This document shows positions 1-8,254 of a stretch of 64,000 nt of DNA, in pieces; position 1 is the stretch's first letter; each line of letters starts with the position of its first letter. A program made the position numbers and the translations under genes. The stretch spans positions 124,001 to 188,000 of the forward strand of contig NZ_FOHQ01000001.1 in assembly GCF_900111645.1 (NCBI RefSeq), given 5' to 3'. The stretch comes from Methanococcoides vulcani. Lineage in GTDB: Archaea > Halobacteriota > Methanosarcinia > Methanosarcinales > Methanosarcinaceae. A model generated the notes under the pieces. It was not told the DNA's origin, made no database searches, and saw only the letters and a list, made by a program, of their open reading frames with translations.

Positions 1-3000
1 TGCTTCCCATAGATATGAACCACTGGTGGATCCAAACGGATTGTCAATGATCATCATCTTGGACGTGTTCATATCTTTTCGGTCGATGACAATATCCCTG
101 ATATATGACATCAGTACGACAAGGAATACGATGAATATCGCATTTGTTTGTCCGTCAGATGCTTCGATCTGTTCCCATCTTAAGAATCTCTGTATACCAT
201 TCTGATCGATCTTTCGCATTTCCATCTGGATGGCCTTCATATCCAATACCCTGTTTAGCAGGAGTGCTGGGGTTAAGCAATCAACCAGTTTCATCTTATC
301 GATCTTGTTGTCTTCGATGTCACGTATCAGGTCTCTGATATAATGTTGCATCTCCAATTCAGCCTGTTCATCTGCATATTCGCATTTGTTAAAGTTTATT
401 CGAATCATGTCATGGGTTTCGTCCTTGAACTTGATCCTTGATAACATGGGGAACTTCTTGATGTGGTCTTTATACATCTTTGCGATTCCCAATGCCTGAT
501 CCACAACATTTTCTTCGATGTTCTTGAGTGCATCGATCTGTTCCTGCTGGTCCTCCATCCTCTTGAGAAGTATACTTGAGTATTTCTCGAGGGCATTTGC
601 ATTGAATTTTGCATCTTCGAGAGTATTTGCAACAGACAGCCTGTCTCGGATAGGGGTTTTGAAATATTCTCCCATATCGATGTTACCGATATTGGTCATG
701 ACCTTGTCTTTAGTGCGTCTGAACCTATCCTTATTCTGTTCGACGTTGGAATGTCTGCTCGTTAACAATGACATTAGTTCACTGTGGTCTTTGAGCTCGA
801 CATGTGTGTCTATGGTGGTAGTGGTAATGTGATATTGATTGCACAATATCTCATAGTTCTGAAGACTGAACTCGAGATGTTCAAGCTTTTCAGAGTTTGA
901 CTGGTGTAATGCTTCAATACCAGTGATTTTTTCGACCAGACGGTTGAGTTCTATCTGTTTAGTGTTAATATCACCACGGAACTGGGTTTCGTCCATAAGA
1001 CTGGGATCTGGTACGTATGCTTCAGGTACACGTGCATTGTACTTGCTTACCATCGAATTGAACGTTGCTTTGAGGAGTGCCTGTTTTTCACGTGCTTCCG
1101 ATAGTTTTCCTTCCGCTGTTTTGAGTGTTTCCTTTATATTTTCGATCTGTGTTCCCAGATCACGGATGTACTCTTCACTGAATGGTTGACTGCGACCACC
1201 TGCTTTGATTTCCTCGATGGTTATTTTATCGCGGTTTATTTCATTATACAGACTATTGACGAATCCCCTGTTCTTCTGGATGTTTTCCTGTAATTGTGTG
1301 ACATTGCCAGCCACTTCTTTGATTATATTTTTTGCAGATCCATACTCTGCCCATAGTATAGAGGTGTCTCTTTCATCCAGTATTTCAACATCCATCGTCT
1401 TGAAATCGTTGAGCTCTCCATTTATGTCAGATTCAAGTTTATCTTTCTGCCTGGAAAGTGATGTAACTGCTTCCTCTTTTTCACTGATTTTCACTCTTAT
1501 TTGGTTATTCTCGTTCTTCGTGCTGGTCAGTAGTTCTGAAAGCTCCTTGATCCGTGTGGTATTTTCATCAATACTTGTCTGCAGTTCACCGATCTTTTCG
1601 ATTATCTGTATCAATTCGGTAAGTGCTGTAAGTTTTTCACCGAATGTAACCAGCTTGTTCTTTGTATCGGATAGTTCCGTCCTTGTTTGTTCAAGGGTTC
1701 TGTTATTGTCCTTGATCCTACCAGCTATCTCCGATAGAATGGTGGTATATTCATCCAGATTTGCCTGGTGTTGTTCAAGCTGGTTATGCAGTTCTGCTTC
1801 GCGTCCTTCTGGATACTGTTCAGTGAAGGTTTTCAGTGTACCCCAATCACGTTTTGTAACAGTGAGCGAACTTTCCTGTTTCGTGATCTCCTGTTCGACT
1901 TTCTGTATATCCGAATGGATGCGTTTTATTGTATTGTCCTTATCCAGTATCCTGATATAATGTTCAGTGTCTCTGGATGGTACGAACACATCACCAAGAG
2001 AGATCTTCTCATTTTTCTGGAGGCTCGATAAACTAACGAGTATTATGGATGAATCCATTATTGCCTTGGTCAATCTGCCTGTTGGGTTAGCGAGGACATG
2101 ACTGAAATTATCGTTTGTCAAGATGATTGCTTTTGGTAACCATGGTGCTTGTTCTAACACTATCTCTTGCTTGTCGACCGAGAGGTCTTTCAGATATTCG
2201 GCACCACTTTTAGCAAATCCGAACTTGTCCGTGAGCCATATAAGTGCATTCTCGAAATCCTCTGTTAACACGAAACCATATTCTTCGACGGTACGTAGCT
2301 CATGTTGCAATTGCCCGAGACCACGCTTGCTTGATGATATGCTATCGAATGTCGATGCTATTTCGGCATCCAGTTCATAAAGACATGTGCCAATGTCCAT
2401 GCTCTTACGTACATTGACAATATCTATGGCAATTGATTGTTGTGTTTCGAACTTTGATATCTCACCGTTCGTTTGCTTGATCTGGTCGTTTACGTTGTTT
2501 ACCTTTTCCGTAAACTTGCTATCCTCTGCTGTATCTTTTGCAATGGAGGATCGGAGTTCATCGATCGTTTCGTTTAATGTGGTCTCCCTGTTTCTCAGGG
2601 TTTCCAGATGAGCATTTGTAGCATTGAGCTCATCTTCTGGTATCATCAGACCATTGTTAAGCTGTGGATATGTCTGACATCTATTGACCAGTTCGGTTTC
2701 AGCTGAATGTGCCTTGTCGATTTCAATGTTCAATTTGGCAAGCGTATCATTAGTGTTTCCTATGTCATTATCTATTCCACCAATCTTCCTCTGGAGTTCC
2801 TGGGACTCATTGTTGAGTTCCTCTTTTGCCGATTTCTCGTTTTCGTATTGTATCGTTACGTCGGCGAGTTCTTCGGACAAGACCGAATGCAGCGTCTTCC
2901 CGTATGTATTGAATGTACTGAATACGGTCTCATTGTCCTTGCTTATGTTATCAATGGTGCTTTGGTATTCCCGTATCTCTGTTTCGTACTTCTGAATATC

Positions 3001-4200
3001 AATGAACTTGTTTGTAGCAATCGCCAGCTTTGATGTATGCTCCAGACCACCCAATGTAGTTTCAATGCTGCCTTTTTCTGTTTCCAGATGGGATATGTTG
3101 CTTACACCTTTGTTTACTACTGCATTCTGTTGCATTACCTTCAGCTTGCTGATGTCAATATCAACTGCTTCTTGTTGTCCCCTTGCATCGTTTAGCCTGA
3201 TCTCAATGTCCTGAATAAGATTCTTTTTGTCAACAACAGCTGATTTATGTGCAGTGTATTGTACTGCTGTCTGGTGTTTGGTATCCTCGAGTTCTGTATG
3301 TGCATTAATAAGCCTGCCATTTGCATCAGTGAGCTTCAGTATCTCGGCATGGTATGCATGTGTTTCCTGCATATTCTCCAGTTCATCATTGAGACGTTTG
3401 ATGTCTTCCTGTGATTGAATCAACGTATCTGCAAGCAGCTCACTGTTTGTTTCATCATGTTCATGTCCACCGATTGCCCGTTTATCGTTCAAACACTCGA
3501 TCGTGGTGTTGAGCAATAGTTTCTCGATCACGGTCCTTGATGTGCCATATGATTTCTTGAAGTGTGTTCTCAACTGGTTCTCACTTTCGTTTATGGATCC
3601 CATCAACCTGCCTTCGGCTCCGAGTATGCAGTATTTCTTGATCTGTTGTTGGTACTCACCCTTACCGTTCATCCTGCCGACCCAGATGTCATACTCATCA
3701 CGATTTTCATGTAGCATTTTTCTCGTATCACTGAGCGACTTGGTGACGAACGTATTCCCGTCCATGTGGCAGAGTGGTATCCTGAGAATGTCCATATCAT
3801 TGCTACTATCGTAGAGGTGTGTGTAGTTGAAATATTCCACACCGTCGATGGTGTCATTTTCATCTGAACTGGTTTTCTTTTTAGCACAGAATCCTGTCAG
3901 CAATGTTTTGTGTGGAGATAGTCCGCTGTCAAGTTCCCATTCAATGAGAACGTGGGTTGTCCTGTTTGGCTCACCACCTTTAAACATTAATTTGAACGGC
4001 TTGTCTGCATTGAGTGTGTAGTTTGGGATGATACATTGCATTATCAGCATCACGAGTACAGATTTACCACCACCGTTACCGAGTAGATATGTTGCACTAA
4101 GTCCATTCAACGGCATTACAAAATCCTGGTACATCTGTGTGCCGTTGTTGTATTGAGCATTGATTATTCTGACATTTTTAATCCTCGGCATTCGTATCAT
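1..4200 (-). CDS. jetC: JetC, SMC-like ATPase of a Wadjet defence system (partial, runs off left edge)
   Basis: Open frame of 1400 codons without a stop, missing only its C-terminal end. The N-terminus has a Walker A motif, LGNGGGKS, about 35 residues in. Near the left edge the frame reads an ABC-signature-like ASDGQTN, then MMIIDNPFG, a Walker B of the kind seen in MukB/JetC-type SMC proteins. The long polar middle is expected to be the coiled-coil arm. JetC with JetA and JetB forms a loop-extruding SMC complex that detects small circular DNA for cleavage by JetD (family knowledge). The ATG at 4200 overlaps the jetB stop by 23 bp; an ATG three codons later (4191) is possible. Last gene of the jetDABC operon. 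MukB or EptC naming is an alternative within the same superfamily. Confidence 0.88.
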   Translation of the reverse strand, partial: MIRMPRIKNVRIINAQYNNGTQMYQDFVMPLNGLSATYLLGNGGGKSVLVMLIMQCIIPNYTLNADKPFKLMFKGGEPNRTTHVLIEWELDSGLSPHKTLLTGFCAKKKTSSDENDTIDGVEYFNYTHLYDSSNDMDILRIPLCHMDGNTFVTKSLSDTRKMLHENRDEYDIWVGRMNGKGEYQQQIKKYCILGAEGRLMGSINESENQLRTHFKKSYGTSRTVIEKLLLNTTIECLNDKRAIGGHEHDETNSELLADTLIQSQEDIKRLNDELENMQETHAYHAEILKLTDANGRLINAHTELEDTKHQTAVQYTAHKSAVVDKKNLIQDIEIRLNDARGQQEAVDIDISKLKVMQQNAVVNKGVSNISHLETEKGSIETTLGGLEHTSKLAIATNKFIDIQKYETEIREYQSTIDNISKDNETVFSTFNTYGKTLHSVLSEELADVTIQYENEKSAKEELNNESQELQRKIGGIDNDIGNTNDTLAKLNIEIDKAHSAETELVNRCQTYPQLNNGLMIPEDELNATNAHLETLRNRETTLNETIDELRSSIAKDTAEDSKFTEKVNNVNDQIKQTNGEISKFETQQSIAIDIVNVRKSMDIGTCLYELDAEIASTFDSISSSKRGLGQLQHELRTVEEYGFVLTEDFENALIWLTDKFGFAKSGAEYLKDLSVDKQEIVLEQAPWLPKAIILTNDNFSHVLANPTGRLTKAIMDSSIILVSLSSLQKNEKISLGDVFVPSRDTEHYIRILDKDNTIKRIHSDIQKVEQEITKQESSLTVTKRDWGTLKTFTEQYPEGREAELHNQLEQHQANLDEYTTILSEIAGRIKDNNRTLEQTRTELSDTKNKLVTFGEKLTALTELIQIIEKIGELQTSIDENTTRIKELSELLTSTKNENNQIRVKISEKEEAVTSLSRQKDKLESDINGELNDFKTMDVEILDERDTSILWAEYGSAKNIIKEVAGNVTQLQENIQKNRGFVNSLYNEINRDKITIEEIKAGGRSQPFSEEYIRDLGTQIENIKETLKTAEGKLSEAREKQALLKATFNSMVSKYNARVPEAYVPDPSLMDETQFRGDINTKQIELNRLVEKITGIEALHQSNSEKLEHLEFSLQNYEILCNQYHITTTTIDTHVELKDHSELMSLLTSRHSNVEQNKDRFRRTKDKVMTNIGNIDMGEYFKTPIRDRLSVANTLEDAKFNANALEKYSSILLKRMEDQQEQIDALKNIEENVVDQALGIAKMYKDHIKKFPMLSRIKFKDETHDMIRINFNKCEYADEQAELEMQHYIRDLIRDIEDNKIDKMKLVDCLTPALLLNRVLDMKAIQMEMRKIDQNGIQRFLRWEQIEASDGQTNAIFIVFLVVLMSYIRDIVIDRKDMNTSKMMIIDNPFGSTSGSYLWEA

Positions 4201-4930
4201 CTCCACCATACGTTAGGTTTTCAATAAACTCCAGTATATCGAGCTGGACCTCGGTATTGTTATACGCATCCGAAACCATCGCTTTGAAACGGTCCATTGG
4301 ATAAACCGCGCCAGCGTTGAGATCTATAAGCTGATGTTTTTTCATGAACTTCAGTGTCTCGTATATCAATCCAACCTTTGTACTAATACCACTCTTTTTT
4401 TCCTGACCCGTTTCTATATCCACATCAGCTTTGAGTAAACTATCCCATAGATCTTTCACTTCTTTGAAGTTGAACTTATACTCCTTGCTGATCCCGTCGA
4501 TGTCCTCGAAATCCGCCAATGACTTTATTTTTGCATCTACCGTATCCGTGAGATATGTGATAGGTAGGTTGCGTCGGGGAGAATCATACATCGATTCCGT
4601 GTAGAATTCTCCTACCATAACATGCATGATAAAGAATGCAGTGTACATATGGGCATTCTTACCACCACGGAACATGTCGTTCTTTATTTCTTCGTTTGTC
4701 ATCCCGAATACCTTATTGCCAATACCTGGACTCAGGAAGATTGCATCTCCTCGTCCACATACGTATAACCCGAACTTTTCGGCACAGAAATCGAGTGCTT
4801 CCCGTATATCGCTTTCTCTTTCGTATTGCATGAAGTGGTTAGGGTAATCTTTCTTTTCGATCACACCATCCGTTAACATACAGTACATCATTTCAAGAGC
4901 AATTCCCAGGTGTTCTTTATCATAGTTCAT
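4178..4930 (-). CDS. jetB: JetB, small subunit of the Wadjet complex (DUF4194-like)
   Basis: 250 aa, acidic and soluble, with no signal peptide or membrane segment. Its size and position between a JetA-like protein and an SMC-like ATPase fit JetB, the MukE/KITE-like subunit (DUF4194) that bridges JetA and JetC. The start lies 4 bp after the jetA stop, and the end overlaps jetC, so translation is probably coupled. Identification rests on context and general family resemblance more than on a single motif. Confidence 0.78.
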   Translation of the reverse strand: MNYDKEHLGIALEMMYCMLTDGVIEKKDYPNHFMQYERESDIREALDFCAEKFGLYVCGRGDAIFLSPGIGNKVFGMTNEEIKNDMFRGGKNAHMYTAFFIMHVMVGEFYTESMYDSPRRNLPITYLTDTVDAKIKSLADFEDIDGISKEYKFNFKEVKDLWDSLLKADVDIETGQEKKSGISTKVGLIYETLKFMKKHQLIDLNAGAVYPMDRFKAMVSDAYNNTEVQLDILEFIENLTYGGDDTNAED

Positions 4931-4934
4931 TTGA

Positions 4935-6503
4935 TCACTCCAGCCATAACGTCATGTTGGAAATCTGGATCCTACTGTCATCCTCGATTATATTCAGTGA
5001 ATTGTCTGGGTCAGGTTGGATACATAGTCTGGTATACGGTAAATCCAATTTCTGATGTGCCCATATCAGAGTATTGCCCATTAAACTACGGGTTTCTATA
5101 TCAGATCGATTGATCCTGTCGAAGTTAAATCTGGTGATATATGCTTCAGTTTTGTCACTGCTGCTTACATATTCGTCTTCATCGTGTTCATGGTTATTCA
5201 GGGATAGCAGGAATGGTATCAGATCAATGTTCCTGACAGCTTCATGGTTGTATGTGGTATCGACCATTTCAATGAACGTTTCCAGTGTTGTCTGATTTGA
5301 ATTGATATTGATGCAATTCAGTAGTGCATATGCATATGTTTTAAAATTGCTTACCAGCGTTGCATCATATTGGTCACCAGAAATGATGATACCAGTCCAA
5401 TCTTCTTCCTGTCTGGTCTCTGTGATATTTTCCTTCTTGTGGCTGATAACCTGCGGTTCAAATGCTTTGAATAGACTGAAGAACTTTGGGACATTGGGTT
5501 TTAGCATTGGCTGCAGGCTGATGATATGTGCATCATTTGGTCTATTGTTCTTGACATTGTTTTCCAGTACTTCCTTGAAATGCCATTTTTTATCGAACAA
5601 TGAATTGACCTTGATCTGACAGATCTTCTCGTATTCCTGTGGGAGATCGGTATAGTCTTTAAGCAGGCTTGAATGTAAGTTGTATCCACGCTCGAGTTCG
5701 GTTGATATTTGTTTAAGGATTATGAAATCTTTCTCATCGATACGGGTACTGGAATTTGAAAAATCATATTGCCCGTCCGTGAATTCCATCAGGGTGATCC
5801 TTACCTGATTGAATAGTTCTTTTTCTTGCTGCAATTGGCTGAATATACCTTGGGTAAACACGGTGAAATCATCGGTGATGTCCGATGCATTATACATCAT
5901 CTTGTCAAGCAGATGTTGTTTCATCTCCTTTTTGCGAATAACATCAAGATTGAGTTCCATGACCGTGTTCAATGCTGTTACAAATGACCTGTTCTTGATC
6001 TGCTGTTTGAATAAGAGTAGGCTAACGGATATCTTTGATTCTTCGGGCAGTTCCTTGGTACTGAGCATGAAACTAAGTCCAGCATTACTAATGTCGTATC
6101 CTTTGCTTTTTACGTTGTATTCGATCAAGTAGACATATTGTGGATCTTCTTTATTATGGATAGGATCCACATGTTTGAAACAATATGATTTCCCGTGCCT
6201 GTCAGTTTCAAGCAGTTTTAATATTGTCTGTGTAACTTCCCTGCTGTCAAGCTCAAGGTCTGGGCAAATATGCTTCAATACCAGTTTGATATATTCCTCG
6301 ATCTCATCTATCATGACCGATCTGCCCATGAGCTTTCCTTTCTTTATCAGTAATGATAGGACCTCAATTGCGAGATATGGTGCATCATAGTTGAGCTTGT
6401 TCTTTGAGGTATATGCATATATCCTGAAGAATGGGTAATAGTTGCTCAAATGCCCGAATCGTTCATTGGTATCCTGGTATTGCTTAATGTATTCCGATTC
6501 CAT
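4935..6503 (-). CDS. jetA: JetA, kleisin-like subunit of the Wadjet complex
   Basis: 522 aa. The N-terminus (around NYYPFFRIYAYTSKNKLNYD) and the helical body resemble the MukF/JetA group of winged-helix kleisin-like proteins. Known role: bridges the JetC heads and binds JetB. The start ATG overlaps the end of jetD by 20 bp and has GAGGT about 5 nt upstream (inside jetD), which supports this start. Assignment to JetA rather than another MukF-like family rests on the four-gene context. Confidence 0.78.
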   Translation of the reverse strand: MESEYIKQYQDTNERFGHLSNYYPFFRIYAYTSKNKLNYDAPYLAIEVLSLLIKKGKLMGRSVMIDEIEEYIKLVLKHICPDLELDSREVTQTILKLLETDRHGKSYCFKHVDPIHNKEDPQYVYLIEYNVKSKGYDISNAGLSFMLSTKELPEESKISVSLLLFKQQIKNRSFVTALNTVMELNLDVIRKKEMKQHLLDKMMYNASDITDDFTVFTQGIFSQLQQEKELFNQVRITLMEFTDGQYDFSNSSTRIDEKDFIILKQISTELERGYNLHSSLLKDYTDLPQEYEKICQIKVNSLFDKKWHFKEVLENNVKNNRPNDAHIISLQPMLKPNVPKFFSLFKAFEPQVISHKKENITETRQEEDWTGIIISGDQYDATLVSNFKTYAYALLNCININSNQTTLETFIEMVDTTYNHEAVRNIDLIPFLLSLNNHEHDEDEYVSSSDKTEAYITRFNFDRINRSDIETRSLMGNTLIWAHQKLDLPYTRLCIQPDPDNSLNIIEDDSRIQISNMTLWLE

Positions 6504-7569
6504 TTAACCTCACCATATCCGTTTTGTTGATGACTTCCTGTGGTAGATACCGTTCCGAATAGACAATGTCCTTAATTACCATACCTGTTTCAGTATCGAA
6601 TGTAGCAATGAACTGCGATACTGAAGTATCGTCCACTTTCTGTGGTTTTCGTAGCTTCCGTGCATCAGCTGGATTGACCTTGTTTATCATGTAACTGTAC
6701 AATGATACTGCAGGAATGATGTTGTAATCTGGGAATGTGCTTTTCAGACGATGGTAAATGGATATCCCTACTGGATCAATGTCACCGAAATAATAATAGT
6801 TGTCATCCAGTTTACCATGTATACTCTGTATGAACTCGAACTTTCGTGTGATTGCATTTCCTTCCCCATAGATCAGGAGATGTACGTCAGGTAGCTGACC
6901 TTCCATGACCGCATCCATGAAAGTGTTGAATGTATCCTGGTTCTCCACGATGAGAACGTTTCTTTTTTCGGTCAGGTTGTGGTATCCGCTTGTTGCCAGA
7001 TAGAAAAATGGCTCAAATGTTCGTTTTGCCTTGATGTCTTCTAATGTAAGTCTACCGAGCTTTTTCAGTATATCTGCACCATCAATGGATGCATCGGCTG
7101 GATACATGATGGCCTTCTCATCTCCGAATATCAAATACGACCTTTCATTTGCAGTGAGTATCTCGGAATCGTTGTCAAACAGGATATCATTGATCCTGTG
7201 TATGATGCCTTCCAATTCATAATATTCGGATGCGTGCTTTACGTAATAGCTCATGTTGAGTTTTGGGTGAAGGTCATTCAGCACGCTAGACGGGAGTATA
7301 TCATCATCCGATTCAAAATAGTTGACATTGATGTAATATTTGCTCATGGCTCCACCGTATTGTGGAATAGATGATGAATTACCGAATGGTTTCACTGCTC
7401 CATCGTCAACAAGCTTTTGCATTGCCGCTGCAAAAGGTTTGGCAAGCGAAGAATCAGAATAAAGGTTGGTTCCAAGTGCCTTTAGTTCAGAAACGATGTA
7501 CTTTGTTTCAATCGTTTTCTTCTTCTTCTTCTTGTGCTGCTCAATTATATTTCGAATCAGCGCTTCCAT
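6484..7569 (-). CDS. jetD: JetD, TOPRIM nuclease subunit of the Wadjet system (DUF2220-like)
   Basis: 361 aa. The C-terminal half carries a TOPRIM-like core with YYFGDIDPVGISIYHRLK, whose DID and following Gly are the metal-binding signature of topoisomerase VI A-like TOPRIM domains. The N-terminus has a KKKKKK stretch and winged-helix-like sequence. JetD is the nuclease that cuts DNA trapped by the JetABC motor. It is the first gene here, while the best-studied systems end with jetD. ATG at 7569 with GAGG about 8 nt upstream. No other gene lies between it and the mobile-element remnants to the right. Confidence 0.85.
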   Translation of the reverse strand: MEALIRNIIEQHKKKKKKTIETKYIVSELKALGTNLYSDSSLAKPFAAAMQKLVDDGAVKPFGNSSSIPQYGGAMSKYYINVNYFESDDDILPSSVLNDLHPKLNMSYYVKHASEYYELEGIIHRINDILFDNDSEILTANERSYLIFGDEKAIMYPADASIDGADILKKLGRLTLEDIKAKRTFEPFFYLATSGYHNLTEKRNVLIVENQDTFNTFMDAVMEGQLPDVHLLIYGEGNAITRKFEFIQSIHGKLDDNYYYFGDIDPVGISIYHRLKSTFPDYNIIPAVSLYSYMINKVNPADARKLRKPQKVDDTSVSQFIATFDTETGMVIKDIVYSERYLPQEVINKTDMVRLNGIGIH

Positions 7570-7910
7570 AATTTTGCCTCATTTTTATTTTGTAGGTATT
7601 ATTCGGTAACTAATGCGCCACCATAAGATTTAACTTGAATTTGCCTTGTAGAAATACTCTATATTAATTAATACAACTATGTTTATTATATCGAAAGTGA
7701 AGAATGTTAATTTTTAAAGAATATACTCCAACATTATAAAAATATTATGCAATAATTAAGAATTCAACTACAAAATTATAAAGGAACTTATCTAAATTTT
7801 AAGTGTCTATTTATCCAGATGCTATTACCCTAGCTTACTGTTCAAAAGGCAAAATTCTAATTTAAAAATCAAAATTTCAAAGCGTACACTTTTTTCACGT
7901 TATATATATC

Positions 7911-7944
7911 CCCGAAAGATTGTGCGAGTGGTAAGATTCGAACC
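7911..7944 (-). repeat. tRNA 3'-end fragment, copy 1 (att-like remnant)
   Basis: On the minus strand this reads a T-loop, GGTTCGAATC, then TTAC and an acceptor 3' strand ending CTCGCA. No D-arm or anticodon arm precedes it. It matches 46131-46164 at 30 of 34 positions, and the likeness continues on one side into a TATATAT stretch. Duplicated tRNA 3' ends are the usual scar of integrase-mediated insertion. It is not a copy of the tRNA-Gly at 11.9 kb, whose T-stem and acceptor differ. Confidence 0.65.
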
Positions 7945-8117
7945 AGTGTATTGGAAAATTGAGGCCTTACTGCAACATACGCGTACTATCTTTTCAATTC
8001 TTATTAACATAGCAGAAAATACACAATGGATCTGTTTCTGCAAAGAAGTGGAATAGAAGTGCCTTATTTTAATTTGTAATCAACAATGTTCAAGTATCTG
8101 CCTGCTTTATCCTTAAT

Positions 8118-8230
8118 CATTTGTCACAATAGTCACAGATGTCACAGTATAATATATTACAATTACATTTTTTGATTTGATAGATATAAAAACTCTATTA
8201 TAATATATTATATTTTACCTGTGACAAATG
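8118..8230. other. Origin-like region: spaced repeats, inverted repeat and AT-rich core
   Basis: GTCACA occurs at 8123, 8132 and 8141, exactly 9 nt apart. An 11-bp inverted repeat, CATTTGTCACA (8118-8128) and TGTGACAAATG (8220-8230), encloses about 90 very AT-rich bases in which TATAATATATTA occurs twice. It sits directly downstream of the primase-helicase gene. Iterons plus an unwinding-prone stretch beside a replication gene suggest the replication origin of the former element. This is inference from pattern; a regulatory operator is the main alternative. Confidence 0.45.
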
Positions 8231-8254
8231 CGACACCTGCGACCGCCTTTAATA

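Larger units (their letters stand above)
7570..8254. other. Non-coding, AT-rich stretch between jetD and the primase gene
   Basis: About 685 bases with no credible gene. It holds the presumptive promoter of the jet operon just above 7569 (AT-rich, TTAATTAATATA-like on the minus strand), a tRNA 3'-end fragment at 7911-7944, and an origin-like repeat block at 8118-8230. The latter two are listed separately. Confidence 0.7.

Noticed and set aside
1205-1960. Several Ser/Leu/Phe-rich plus-strand frames across 144-4021
   Set aside because: All lie antisense to the continuous jetC frame, whose N- and C-terminal ATPase motifs are clear.
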